Positions 39,104 to 48,709 of a stretch of 64,000 nt of DNA are shown here, in pieces (position 1 is the stretch's first letter; each line of letters begins with the position of its first letter). A program made the position numbers and the translations under genes. This DNA comes from Deinococcus sp. JMULE3 (GTDB lineage: Bacteria > Deinococcota > Deinococci > Deinococcales > Deinococcaceae), in contig NZ_SGWE01000004.1 in NCBI RefSeq assembly GCF_013337115.1, positions 1 through 64,000 of the forward strand, in the 5' to 3' direction. The notes below the pieces were generated by a model that did no database searches, had not been told where the DNA came from, and saw only the letters and a list, made by a program, of their open reading frames with translations.

Positions 39104-39922
39104 TCAGTTCAGCCCGTCGAAACCCAGCCCGTCGAACAGGCCACTCAGCGGGTAGTTCGTCAGGGCGGTGCGGGTCCCGCCGATGCTGAAGCCCTCGCTG
39201 CCCAACATGCGGCGCTCCATGGCCTCGCGCTCCTCGGGCGTCATACGGCCCAGAATGCTCTGCTCGCCCATCTGCGTGCCGTGTGCCATCAGCGCCGCCT
39301 TCTTGTTCGCCGCGTAGGCGCTCACGTCCATCTGCACGGCCAGCGTGTTCGGGTCCACGCCGTACACGAGCGGGTCCAGGTCCTGCCCCATGCGCGCCAG
39401 TCCCTGCGCGGCCTCGGTGGTCAGCGCTGTGTAGTACAGCCGCTGCGGCCCGCCGTACGGGAGGTGACCGGTGCTGAAGAACGCCGCGACGGTCGCGCGG
39501 TGCATCTGGAGGTGGTCGATGTGCCCGTACCCGCCGTGCGGGTCGAAGGTGACGATCACCTGCGGCTGCACGTCCTCGATCAGCGCGCGCAACTTCACCT
39601 CGACGTCCAGCGGGTTGACGTTCATCATGGCCTTCGGGTCGTCGTGGCGGGTGCGCTCGTAGCGGCCCGAGTCGTGGTAGTCCAGGAACACGGGGGGACC
39701 GATTTCCAGCGCCTCGCATGCATCGCGCAGTTCCTGCTCACGCTGCGCACCCAGGTCGTCCACGGTCATGCCGGGCACCGTGATCTTCCCGGCCTCGCCG
39801 CGCGTGGCGCACGCCAGGACGACCCTCACGCCCTGCCGGGCGTAGTGGGTGAGGGTGCCGCCCACGCTGAACGCTTCATCGTCAGGGTGGGCAAAGACGG
39901 CCAGGAGGGTCGGGGTGCTCAT
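39104..39922 (-). CDS. PIG-L family N-deacetylase (BshB/MshB-like)
   Basis: This is a 272-residue zinc hydrolase. Zinc ligands are in FAHPDDEAFSVGGTL and HIDHLQMHR; TFDPHGGYGHIDH carries the catalytic loop. Family members deacetylate GlcNAc-malate (bacillithiol), GlcNAc-inositol (mycothiol) or related sugars. Deinococcus makes bacillithiol, so BshB is a fair guess, though several paralogues usually exist. The long loop FSTGHLPYGGPQRLYYTALT is MshB-like. ATG 39922 has TAGAGT at 39931-39936, 8 bases upstream. Confidence 0.85.
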   Translation of the reverse strand: MSTPTLLAVFAHPDDEAFSVGGTLTHYARQGVRVVLACATRGEAGKITVPGMTVDDLGAQREQELRDACEALEIGPPVFLDYHDSGRYERTRHDDPKAMMNVNPLDVEVKLRALIEDVQPQVIVTFDPHGGYGHIDHLQMHRATVAAFFSTGHLPYGGPQRLYYTALTTEAAQGLARMGQDLDPLVYGVDPNTLAVQMDVSAYAANKKAALMAHGTQMGEQSILGRMTPEEREAMERRMLGSEGFSIGGTRTALTNYPLSGLFDGLGFDGLN

Positions 39923-39985
39923 GACCGCCCACTCTACGCCCCGCGCGCCCGCGCACCGTGGTGGGCCTTCCGAAGCTGGGCCGGG

Positions 39986-40207
39986 TCAGCCCTCGCCCTC
40001 AGCAGCCCGCAGGCGCAGGCCGCGCTGGTAGAAGTCCCAGCAGGCGTCCGGCCAGGTGTCCAGGATCAGCGTGCGGTTCATGGCGTCCGCAGCGTGCAGT
40101 GCGTCGCCCAGCGCGCGGTAGAAGCGGCTGCCCTGCTCCTGCATGGCCCGCGCGGTCCAGTACACCTCGCTGGTGCGGAGTTCCTGTCTCTGCTCTGGCG
40201 TGATCAT
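39986..40207 (-). CDS. Small conserved-looking protein, 73 residues
   Basis: The product is not recognised. It is soluble and probably helical, rich in Arg, Ala and aromatic residues (YWTARAMQEQGSRFYRALGD, later WPDACWDFYQRGLRLRAAEG). ATG 40207 has TACGAT at 40216-40221, the leaderless spacing, which supports a real gene in spite of the length. It is divergent from the ParA-like gene, with only 68 bases between start codons. Confidence 0.6.
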   Translation of the reverse strand: MITPEQRQELRTSEVYWTARAMQEQGSRFYRALGDALHAADAMNRTLILDTWPDACWDFYQRGLRLRAAEGEG

Positions 40208-40275
40208 CGCCCTTCATCGTAGTCAGGGTCGGGCTGACGCGCGGCGGGGGCCGCGTCTGCTACGCTCCCAGGCAT

Positions 40276-40884
40276 ATGGCACGCGTGGCGGCGATCACTT
40301 CGGAGAAGGGCGGCGTGGGCAAGAGCACCCTGGCCGTGCACCTGGCGGGCGCGGCGCACGCGCAGGGCCACAGCGTCCTGCTGGTGGACGAGGACGGCCG
40401 GGTGGGCAGCAGCCTCCGCTGGGCGGGGCGGGCCGGGGCGCTGCCGTTCCCGGTCGTCGCGGCGGACGACGTGAAACCGAAGAAACTCGCGGCGTTCGAC
40501 CTCGTCCTGATCGACACCGAGGGCCGCCCGCGCCGCAAGGACCTGCGGCAGCTGGCCGAGCGGGCCGACCTGATCCTGGTGCCCAGCGGCGTGAGTCCGC
40601 TGGAGGTGGACGCCACGCGTGAACTGCTGGACTTCCTGACGGAGGAAGGTGCGGCGCGGCAGTCCCGCGTGATCCTGACACGGGTGCCGCCCGTCGGTCA
40701 CGCGGCCGAGGACCTGCGCGAGGACCTGCGCGAGGGGGGCGTGACGGTGTGCAACACGCTGGTGCGGTCGTACCTGGCGTACCAGCGCGCGGCGGAACTG
40801 GGCGTCCTGGCGCGGGACGTGCGCGACCCGCGCGCCTCGGCCGCCTGGGCTGACATCGAGACCCTGTCGCGCGAGTTGTGGTGA
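40276..40884 (+). CDS. ParA/MinD-family ATPase
   Basis: This is a 202-residue Walker-type ATPase. The deviant Walker A is EKGGVGKSTLAVHLAGAA; motif A' is in FDLVLIDTEGRPRRKDL and Walker B is in DLILVPSGVSPLEVDATRE. It lacks the N-terminal DNA-binding domain of plasmid ParA and is close to short orphan ParA proteins that work with a ribbon-helix-helix partner. The next gene, overlapping by 4 bases (GTGA), encodes just such a partner. ATG 40276 has TACGCT at 40261-40266, 9 bases upstream. Confidence 0.87.
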   Translation: MARVAAITSEKGGVGKSTLAVHLAGAAHAQGHSVLLVDEDGRVGSSLRWAGRAGALPFPVVAADDVKPKKLAAFDLVLIDTEGRPRRKDLRQLAERADLILVPSGVSPLEVDATRELLDFLTEEGAARQSRVILTRVPPVGHAAEDLREDLREGGVTVCNTLVRSYLAYQRAAELGVLARDVRDPRASAAWADIETLSRELW

Positions 40885-41129
40885 CCGTGGGCCGCTTCGA
40901 TTACCTGGGGAAGAACGGCAAGGGTGGCAAGAAGGGCGGGGCGCGCAAGAGTGCCCCCGCCCCGGACGAGTCACGCACGGACGGCACGGAGCGGCTGGAG
41001 GCGGTGTACCTCCGCAGGGAAACGGTGCGCGCCGTGTGGCGGCAGGTGCGGGACGATGGCGGCGAGAGCGTCAGCGAGCTGGTCGAGGACCTGCTGCTGG
41101 CGTGGCTCAGGGAGCGGCAGCGTCCTTGA
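40881..41129 (+). CDS. Ribbon-helix-helix-like protein, ParA partner
   Basis: The 82-residue protein has a basic, Gly/Lys-rich N-terminus (YLGKNGKGGKKGGARKS) and a C-terminal part (ERLEAVYLRRETVRAVWRQV, then SVSELVEDLLLAWL) that fits a strand-helix-helix fold of the RHH/CopG type. Such pairs act in segregation or positioning. GTG 40881 overlaps the ParA stop as GTGA; GTG 40878 is also possible. Its own TGA overlaps the next gene's TTG. Assignment is from pattern and context, not from a known motif. Confidence 0.65.
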   Translation: MTVGRFDYLGKNGKGGKKGGARKSAPAPDESRTDGTERLEAVYLRRETVRAVWRQVRDDGGESVSELVEDLLLAWLRERQRP

Positions 41130-41632
41130 CGATCACCCTGCCGACGTGGTGGCCGCGCGTGCTGGGCCTGCTGCTGACCCTGTGGGTGACGCTGCCGGGC
41201 GTGGTGCGGCCCACCGAGCCGGGCTTCCTGGGGAACGTGAATCTGATCTTCCACGAGGCCGGGCACGTCCTGCTCATGTGGGCGGGCGAGGTCGTGATGC
41301 TGCTCGGTGGCAGCCTGTTCCAGGTGCTCGTGCCTGCCGCGTGCATCGGGGTCTTCCTGGTGCGCGGCGAGCGATTCGCGGCGGGACTGGTGACGCTGTG
41401 GCTGGCGCACTCCCTTAGCGGCGTGTCGGCGTACGTCGCGGACGCGCCGCTCCGTGAACTGCCGCTGATCACGGGTGACCCGGACACGCACGACTGGTGG
41501 CAGTTGCTGACCATCTGGAACGCCCTGGATGCCGCGCCGGGCCTGGGCCGCTTCCTGCACGCGCTGGCGCTGGGCGCGGCCGTCGTGGGCGTGTTCGTGG
41601 CCCTGTGGGACGACCTGCGGGAGAAGGAGTGA
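41126..41632 (+). CDS. Membrane protein with HEAGH motif (M50-like)
   Basis: This 168-residue polytopic protein has about four hydrophobic segments. HEAGHVLLMWAGE (residues 34-46) is a metalloprotease-like HExxH with Gly after the second Ala, and NALDAAPGLGRFLHAL could bring a further metal ligand. Small M50-like integral membrane proteins of this form are often uncharacterised. TTG 41126 overlaps the preceding stop as TTGA, and the stop TGA overlaps the next gene's GTG as GTGA. Protease activity is inferred from the motif only. Confidence 0.68.
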   Translation: MTITLPTWWPRVLGLLLTLWVTLPGVVRPTEPGFLGNVNLIFHEAGHVLLMWAGEVVMLLGGSLFQVLVPAACIGVFLVRGERFAAGLVTLWLAHSLSGVSAYVADAPLRELPLITGDPDTHDWWQLLTIWNALDAAPGLGRFLHALALGAAVVGVFVALWDDLREKE

Positions 41633-42515
41633 CCATTGGCGTGGTGGGCCGCTTCGCGCCCAGTCCCACCGGGGCGATGCACCTGGGCAATGCCCGCACG
41701 GCGCTCCTGGCGTGGCTGCACACCCGATCGCACGGTGGGCGGCACATCCTGCGCTTCGAGGATCTGGACTCCGGGCGTGTGCGCGACTGGGCGTACGACG
41801 TGACCCGCGCCGATCTGGCGTGGCTGGGCCTCGACTGGGACGAGGAGGTCATCCAGTCGCGTCGACTGGACCTGTACCGCGCGGCCGCCGCGCATCTGGA
41901 CACCTACCCCTGCACCTGTACCCGCAGGGAGGTGCAGGCGGCCATTCAGGACAGCGCGGGCGCCCCGCACGGTGCGGAACCGGTGTACCCCGGCACCTGC
42001 CGCGCGGGGAATCTGCACCCGGAGCGTCCGGCGGCGCTGCGCTGGCGCGTGCCCGACGAGGTGGTGTGCGCCCACGACGGGTGGCTCGGCGACACGCTGT
42101 GTCAGCACCTCCCGTCCGAGGTGGGTGACGTGGTGCTGCGGCGAAATGACGGGGTGTTCGCGTATCACCTCGCGGTGGTGGTGGACGACGCGGCGGCGGG
42201 CGTCACCGACGTCCTGCGTGGCGAGGATCTGTGGACTGCCACGCCCCGGCAGGTGGCACTGCAACGCGCATTGGGACTGCCCACCCCCCGTTACTGGCAC
42301 GTGCCGCTGATGCTGGATTTCCGGGGGAACGATTGGCGAAACGTGGGGGTGCGCCGCCCGTGCAGGCGCTCCGTGAGGCCGGGGACACGCCGGGTCGGGT
42401 CCTTGCGGAACTGGCCCGCAGCCTGGGCTGGACCGTCCTGGACGAGGTGAATGCCACCGAGCTGCTCCCGTTGTGGCGGGCGGAACTTGGGTCGCGTGAT
42501 CACAAACTTAGATGA
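41629..42515 (+). pseudogene. gluQ: Glutamyl-Q tRNA(Asp) synthetase, frameshifted
   Basis: GluQRS glutamylates queuosine in tRNA(Asp). The N-terminal part from GTG 41629 has the HIGH-like APSPTGAMHLGNARTALLAW and the zinc cysteines (YPCTCTRRE and YPGTC). The KMSKR-equivalent RLAKRGGAPPVQALREAG and the C-terminus ending GSRDHKLR lie in another frame. The join needs one extra G in the run of five at 42323-42327, giving LMLDFRGERLAKRGG. As written, translation runs into unrelated residues and ends at 42450. The gene is the last of a chain overlapping by 4 bases. Confidence 0.85.
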
Positions 42516-42529
42516 CTTGTCTAAGTTTG
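42503..42529. promoter_or_regulatory. Dyad upstream of trpBA
   Basis: Perfect 10-base arms CAAACTTAGA and TCTAAGTTTG are separated by TGACTTG. The dyad spans the gluQRS stop codon and ends 28 bases before the trpB -10 hexamer. It has no T run, so an operator is as likely as a terminator. Confidence 0.5.
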
Positions 42530-42556
42530 CCTAACGCCCGTTCGACACGCCGGTCC

Positions 42557-42562
42557 TACCCT
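42557..42562 (+). promoter_or_regulatory. Leaderless -10 hexamer of trpBA
   Basis: TACCCT lies 6 bases before ATG 42569. A leaderless start leaves no room for a leader-peptide attenuator. Confidence 0.6.
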
Positions 42563-42568
42563 GTCAGC

Positions 42569-43833
<1,265 letters not shown>

Positions 43834-43837
<4 letters not shown>

Positions 43838-44646
43838 CCGCCACCCTGACCCCCACCACCCCCGGCGCCGCCCGCATCCACGCCGCCTTCGCCCGCGCCA
43901 AGCAGGAGGGCCGCGCCGCGTTCATCCCCTTCATGACCGCCGGGTACCCCACCGCGCAGGCGTTCCCTGCCGTCGCGGACGCCCTGCTCGGGCAGGCGGA
44001 CATCCTCGAGGTCGGCATTCCCTACAGCGACCCCCTGGGGGACGGGCCCACCATCCAGCGCGCCAGTGAGCAGGCCCTCGCGGGTGGCACGAGCACCCGC
44101 CACACCCTCGCGCTCGTCAAGGAACTCCGCTCGCGGCACGATACGCCCATCGTGATCATGACGTACGTGAACCCCATCTACGCCGTCGGCCCGCGTGAAT
44201 TCATGCGGCTGGCGCAGGAGGCCGGTGTTGACGGCCTGATCCTGCCGGACCTGCCGCCCGACCAGGACCTGGAGATCGCGGATCTGGCTGCCGAGCACGG
44301 CATGGCCGTCACGTTCCTGATCGCGCCCACCAGTACCCCGGCGCGCGTGAAACTCGTCGCAGAGGCCTGCACCGGCTTCCTGTATGCCGTCAGTGTGACC
44401 GGCGTGACCGGCACCCGCGAGGGCAGCGCCCTGAACGAGGTGCCCGCCATGCTGGCCCTCGCCCGTCAGCACGCGAAGGTGCCCGTCGCCGTGGGCTTCG
44501 GCGTGAAGGACGCCGGGACCGCCGCGCAGGTCGCGCAGGTTGCCGATGGGGTCGTGGTGGGCAGCGCGTTCATCAATGCCGTGAAGGCCGGGCAGGACGT
44601 CGGTGCCCTCGCCGCGAGCATCCGCGCGGGTTGCACCCAGAACTGA
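43834..44646 (+). CDS. trpA: Tryptophan synthase alpha chain
   Basis: TrpA cleaves indole-3-glycerol phosphate and channels indole to TrpB. The 270-residue TIM barrel has [12 protein letters not shown], the catalytic Glu and Asp in [26 protein letters not shown] and the phosphate loops [15 protein letters not shown] and [13 protein letters not shown] 43834 overlaps trpB by 4 bases (ATGA), so coupled synthesis is expected. A strong hairpin follows at 44662-44694. Confidence 0.96.
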
Positions 44647-44661
44647 CGGACGCGACAGGGA

Positions 44662-44694
44662 GAGGGCCGGTACGGATCACACGTACCGGCCCTC
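44662..44694. terminator. Terminator between trpA and the PAP2 gene
   Basis: A 13-bp stem around GGGCCGGTACG and CGTACCGGCCC, loop GATCACA, serves two convergent genes. Confidence 0.7.
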
Positions 44695-44730
44695 CTCTCT
44701 GATTGCCCTCTCTGACGCCGTCCAAGTGGG

Positions 44731-45456
44731 TCAGGTCTGGCCGGGTCCGCCGGAGACGGGCGGGCGGGTGTCATCTTCACCGCCGGGACTGCCGCGCAAC
44801 TGCGGCCAGCGGCGCGCCATCAGGATGTACAGGCCCGCCACCCAGGTGACGCTCGCCGTGAATCCGGCCAGGACGTCCGACGGGTAGTGCACCCCCAGAT
44901 AATTGCGGCTGATCCCGATCGCCAGCGCCCATAGCGCCCCGAACACCGCGACCGGCCACCCGGCCCGCGACCGCCAGAACGCCAGCGTGAGCGCGAACCC
45001 GAACGCAGCGTTCGCCATGGCGTGCCCGCTGGGGAAACTGAACCCCGGTTCCGTCAGGACGGCCACCAGCTCGTCCGGGCGAGGACGCTGGAACACGACC
45101 TTCGCCGCGACGTTCAGCAGGGTCGCGCCTGCCACGCTGCTGACCAGGAACCATCCGTGCGCCCGGCCGCTGGCGCGGCCCATCAACCACGCGATGGTGA
45201 GGGTCACGAACGGCAGGACCGTCACGCCGCCCAGCACGGCCAGCAGTTCCGCGAATCGCGTCAGTTCCGGCGTGCGGCGCTGCGCGTACCAGTTCAGAAT
45301 CCCCTGATCCCACGCGAAGCCCCCCTCGCGGAAGATTTCGTAGGTCAGGTGTGTGAACAGCACGAACGGAATCATCACGCCCAGTAGCAGCATCAGCAGG
45401 GACCGCCAGTGCGACTGTACGAACGGGACGAATTCACGCCGGGAACGGGGGAACAT
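44731..45456 (-). CDS. PAP2-family membrane phosphatase
   Basis: This 241-residue protein has about six hydrophobic segments. The phosphatase signature is complete: [11 protein letters not shown] (motif 1), [10 protein letters not shown] (motif 2, catalytic His) and [16 protein letters not shown] (motif 3, nucleophile His). Likely substrates are undecaprenyl diphosphate or phosphatidic acid, as for BcrC/YbjG or PgpB types. ATG 45456 has TGTAAT, a near-match -10 hexamer, 6 bases upstream; an upstream in-frame ATG at 45492 lies beyond it. Confidence 0.88.
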   Translation of the reverse strand: MFPRSRREFVPFVQSHWRSLLMLLLGVMIPFVLFTHLTYEIFREGGFAWDQGILNWYAQRRTPELTRFAELLAVLGGVTVLPFVTLTIAWLMGRASGRAHGWFLVSSVAGATLLNVAAKVVFQRPRPDELVAVLTEPGFSFPSGHAMANAAFGFALTLAFWRSRAGWPVAVFGALWALAIGISRNYLGVHYPSDVLAGFTASVTWVAGLYILMARRWPQLRGSPGGEDDTRPPVSGGPGQT

Positions 45457-45657
45457 CCTGTCATTACAGCCTGCCGGGACGTGTGGGCGCACCGGGGGAT
45501 GCTTGCGCCTTGCTTAACGCTCCTGCGCCCTTTGGCGTACGCGGCCATGCGCCACCCGGTGCATGTGCTGCACCCGCCTCCGGGCGCACCATGTGTTCAG
45601 AAGGACCGCGCCCCCACGGGCCGCCACGGGGCGGCGGCGCGACCTCAGGAGCAGAGA

Positions 45658-45822
45658 ATGCAACACGAATTCGGTCAGCTTCACGCGCAGGACCTCCTGC
45701 TCGAAGCGCAGCATGCCCGCCTCGTCCGGCAGGCCCAGGCCGCCCAGCGTGCCGTCCGCAAGCCCAGTCCCGCCCAGCCCGGCGCCCTGCGCGCCCTCCT
45801 GCACCGCCTGCGGCTCGCGTGA
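45658..45822 (+). CDS. Small helical protein, 54 residues
   Basis: ATG 45658 follows the ribosome site GGAG by 7 bases. The product is a single amphipathic, Ala/Gln/Arg-rich region (HAQDLLLEAQHARLVRQAQA, ending ALRALLHRLRLA). It is isolated between the PAP2 and uvrC genes and is followed by a textbook terminator at 45840-45882, which argues that it is really expressed. The function is not recognised. Similar short helical peptides are common in actinobacteria and Deinococcus. Confidence 0.6.
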   Translation: MQHEFGQLHAQDLLLEAQHARLVRQAQAAQRAVRKPSPAQPGALRALLHRLRLA

Positions 45823-45839
45823 TCCGCCGCCTGACACCC

Positions 45840-45882
45840 AGAGCGCCGCTCCCTTCCCGGTGAAGAGGAGCGGCGCTCTTTT
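45840..45882. terminator. Intrinsic terminator
   Basis: The 13-bp stem AGAGCGCCGCTCC/GGAGCGGCGCTCT followed by TTT ends the 54-residue gene and can also serve uvrC from the other strand. Confidence 0.85.
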
Positions 45883-45893
45883 CGTTCAGGTGC

Positions 45894-47744
45894 TCAGCCG
45901 ATGGGGGACGCGCGTGCCTCGCGTTCAGTCAGGAAGGTCTTCACGCTCTGCGCGGCGCGCATGGTCATGCCGGGGACCGCCGCGATCTGCTCGACCGGGG
46001 CGCTCGCGAGATCCTCCAGGCTCGTGAAGTGCTCCAGCAGCGCGTCGCGCCGTTTCTGCCCGATGCCCGGCAGGTCGTCGAACACGCTGCGCAGCATGGA
46101 TTCCCCGCGCAATTTGCGGTGGTACGTCACGGCGTAGTTGTGCACCTCGTCGCGCACACCGATCAGCATCCGCAGCGCCGGGTGCGTGTGCGGCAGCAGC
46201 AGTTCGCGGTCCACGCCGACCTCCGTGCCGGTCTCCAGCCACCACTGCGCGCCGTACCGGCCGGGGAGGATCAGGCGTTCCTCCCGCTTGGCGAGGCCCA
46301 CGACCGGGATGTGCACGTTCGCCTCCTTCAGCGCGTCCAGCGCGGCGTTCACCTGCCCGCGCCCCCCGTCGATCAGCAGCAGGTCCGGCAGGGGCAGCTT
46401 GTCGCTCAGGCTGCCCGTGAAGCGCCGCGTGATCGTCTGCCGCATGCTGGTGTAATCATCCGGGTGATCCAGGCCGCGCACCTTGAATCGCCGGTGCTCT
46501 CCGCGCCGCGAGCGGCCCCCCTCGAACACCACCATCCCGGACACGATGTTCGTGCCGAAGAGGTTGCTGTTGTCGTACCCCTCGATCCTCCAGGGCCGGT
46601 CCGGGAGGGCCAGCACCTCGCGCAGCGCGTCCAGGCCCGGATGGTCGCCCCGGCGTTCCAGCAGCGCCATCTCGGAATCCAGGCCGTTCTGCGCGTTGCG
46701 CTGCGCCATGTCGATCAGGTCCACCTTGTCCCCGCGTTTGGGCGTGCGCATCTCGACCTTCCGCCCGGCCTTCTCCGACAGGAAGACACTCCAGGTGGGC
46801 GCGTCCTCGAAATCGGCGGGCAGCAGGATCAGCGGCGGGACGTGAGTCGCCTGCGTGTAGTAGTCCTGCACGAACGCCTCGACGATCTCGCCCAGCGGGG
46901 CGTCCTCCGTGCCGCTCAGGAAGCGTTTGTCGCGGCCCACGACGCGCCCGCCGCGCATGCGGAACAGCTGCACCATCGCGTACTCCCCGGCCTGCGCCGC
47001 TCCCAGGAAGTCCAGGTCGGTCTCTTCACTGACGAAGGCGTGCTGCTCGGTGCCGAACAGCTTCTCGACCGCCTGCACCCGGTCGCGGACGCGCGCGGCC
47101 TGCTCGAAATCCTGTCCCTTCGCGGCGACCTTCATGTCCTCCCGCAGCCGGGCGATGACGGGCGCGGCGCGGCCCTCCAGCAGACTGGTGACGTCGTCCA
47201 CCACCCGCGCGTACTCGCCGGGGTTGGCGCGGTCCACGCAGGGACCCAGGCAGCGGCCCATGTGGAAGTTCAGGCACGGGCGCGGCTTGTGCTGCATGGG
47301 CAACCCACTGTTCTTCCGCAGCGGGAACATCGTGTCGATCAGGTTCTTCACGCGCCGCACCGCCGACGAGTCCGGGTATGGGCCGTAGTAGCGCCCGCCG
47401 TCTTTCAGGACGCGCCGCGTGACGACCAGCATGGGGAAGGCCTCGTTCGTCAGTTTCAGGAACGGGTAGTGCTTGTCGTCCTTCAGTGTGACGTTGTAGT
47501 GCGGCCGGTGCTGCTTGATGAGGTTCGCTTCAAGCACCAGCGCCTCGACCTCATTCCGGGCAGTGATGAACTCCAGCGTGTCGGCCAGCGCAGTGAACTT
47601 CCCGCTCTTGCCGCCCGCCTTGAAGTGCTGGTTCACGCGCGAACGGAGGTTCTTGGCCTTGCCGATATAGATGGGTGTCCCGCCCTTGCGGAAGATGTAC
47701 ACGCCGGGCGTGGTGGGCAGCACGGGCAGGTCGTCGGAATGCAC
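45894..47744 (-). CDS. uvrC: Excinuclease ABC subunit C
   Basis: UvrC makes both incisions in nucleotide excision repair. The 616-residue protein has an N-terminal GIY-YIG nuclease ([20 protein letters not shown]), a cysteine-rich region ([13 protein letters not shown]), a UVR motif ([18 protein letters not shown]), an RNase H-like second nuclease ([33 protein letters not shown]) and C-terminal helix-hairpin-helices ([16 protein letters not shown]). GTG 47744 is chosen because TATGCT at 47752-47757 lies 7 bases upstream; an in-frame start 22 codons earlier lies before the promoter. Confidence 0.95.
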   Translation of the reverse strand: MHSDDLPVLPTTPGVYIFRKGGTPIYIGKAKNLRSRVNQHFKAGGKSGKFTALADTLEFITARNEVEALVLEANLIKQHRPHYNVTLKDDKHYPFLKLTNEAFPMLVVTRRVLKDGGRYYGPYPDSSAVRRVKNLIDTMFPLRKNSGLPMQHKPRPCLNFHMGRCLGPCVDRANPGEYARVVDDVTSLLEGRAAPVIARLREDMKVAAKGQDFEQAARVRDRVQAVEKLFGTEQHAFVSEETDLDFLGAAQAGEYAMVQLFRMRGGRVVGRDKRFLSGTEDAPLGEIVEAFVQDYYTQATHVPPLILLPADFEDAPTWSVFLSEKAGRKVEMRTPKRGDKVDLIDMAQRNAQNGLDSEMALLERRGDHPGLDALREVLALPDRPWRIEGYDNSNLFGTNIVSGMVVFEGGRSRRGEHRRFKVRGLDHPDDYTSMRQTITRRFTGSLSDKLPLPDLLLIDGGRGQVNAALDALKEANVHIPVVGLAKREERLILPGRYGAQWWLETGTEVGVDRELLLPHTHPALRMLIGVRDEVHNYAVTYHRKLRGESMLRSVFDDLPGIGQKRRDALLEHFTSLEDLASAPVEQIAAVPGMTMRAAQSVKTFLTEREARASPIG

Positions 47745-47751
47745 GCCCCGC

Positions 47752-47757
47752 AGCATA
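47752..47757 (-). promoter_or_regulatory. Leaderless -10 hexamer of uvrC
   Basis: TATGCT on the minus strand, 7 bases before GTG 47744, fixes the start. Confidence 0.6.
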
Positions 47758-47827
47758 GTGGAGGGACCGGGGCGTTTCCGTGATGGGAAGTCCCAATGGG
47801 TCCTGCTCAAATCAAGGGAAGAGCCAA

Positions 47828-47861
47828 TTCACATTCTGGCATAATCGTGAATCTATTCACT
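47828..47861. promoter_or_regulatory. 34-bp palindromic element, copy 2
   Basis: TTCAC at 47828, CGTGAA at 47846 and TTCACT at 47856, the spacings of the other two copies. It lies in the divergent region between uvrC and the first alpha/beta hydrolase, about 95 bases before the latter's -10 hexamer. CACTA-GT-TAGTG overlaps its right end. Confidence 0.65.
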
Positions 47862-47965
47862 AGTTAGTGGAGCCTCATCTACTCTCGTTGCCGTTCCAGC
47901 GGCATCGTCCTTTCATAAGGTTCCGGACAGGCCAGCGCTACCGCCGAGCGTCTATCCTGCGGGGC

Positions 47966-48709
47966 GTGTCCACGGAGTCCTTCACGCATGACGGCGCGCA
48001 CCTGGGCGTGCGGCGGACCGGAACTGGCCCGCCCGTAGTGCTGGTGCATGGTCTGAGCGGCTCGACCCGCTGGTGGCGCTTCAACGTGCCCGCATTGAAG
48101 CAGGCGCACGCGGTGTACAGCCTGGACCTCAGCGGGTACGGCCGGTCCTGGGGGCGACCCTCGCGCAGCGTTCGGGACGCGGCCGATCTGATCTGCGCGT
48201 GGCTGGACGCGCAGGACCTGCGTGACGTGACACTGGTCGGGCATTCCATGGGCGGGCAGATCAGCCTGCATGTCGCGGCGCAGCGTCCTGACCGGATTCG
48301 GAATCTCGTGCTCGTGTGCGCCAGTGGCCTGCTGCGGGCGAACGCGGCGCGCACGGCGCTGCACCTGCCGCGCGCCGCGTGGCTGGGCGAGAAGCGGTTC
48401 ATCGGGCGGATCGTGTTCGACGGGCTGCGCGCCGGACCGCTGAACCTGTGGCGGAACGCGACGGACCTGCTGCGCGACAGCGTGCAGGACGTGTTGCCGT
48501 TCATTCACGCTCGGACGTTGATCGTGTGGGGCGAGCGGGACGTTCTGGTGCCCCTGCGTGTCGGGCAGCTCCTGCACGAGGCCCTGCCCGGCTCGCGATT
48601 CGAGGTGATTCCCCGCGCGGGACACGTGGCGATGGTGGACGATCCTGCCGCCTTCAACGCGATCCTGCTGGACTTCCTGGGTGGGGACGGGTCGGGGGCT
48701 TCCTCTTGA
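47966..48709 (+). CDS. Alpha/beta hydrolase 1
   Basis: This 247-residue serine hydrolase has the oxyanion segment VVLVHGLSGSTRWW, nucleophile elbow TLVGHSMGGQISLHVA, acid in VWGERDVLVPL and His in RAGHVAMVDDP. There is no signal peptide. GTG 47966 has TATCCT at 47953-47958, 7 bases upstream; an ATG 33 codons earlier lies before the promoter. The stop overlaps hydrolase 2 as TTGA. Similar paired hydrolases are not assigned to a pathway; lipid or ester substrates are likely. Confidence 0.85.
   Translation: MSTESFTHDGAHLGVRRTGTGPPVVLVHGLSGSTRWWRFNVPALKQAHAVYSLDLSGYGRSWGRPSRSVRDAADLICAWLDAQDLRDVTLVGHSMGGQISLHVAAQRPDRIRNLVLVCASGLLRANAARTALHLPRAAWLGEKRFIGRIVFDGLRAGPLNLWRNATDLLRDSVQDVLPFIHARTLIVWGERDVLVPLRVGQLLHEALPGSRFEVIPRAGHVAMVDDPAAFNAILLDFLGGDGSGASS

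Noticed and set aside
40276..41129. MinD or plasmid ParAB identity for the ParA-like pair
   Set aside because: It lacks the MinD membrane helix and the plasmid ParA N-terminal domain; the partner has no ParB motifs.
42320..42330. Programmed -1 frameshift in gluQRS
   Set aside because: The A-site codon AAC would re-pair poorly on GAA, and no downstream stimulatory hairpin was evident; a one-base deficit is simpler.
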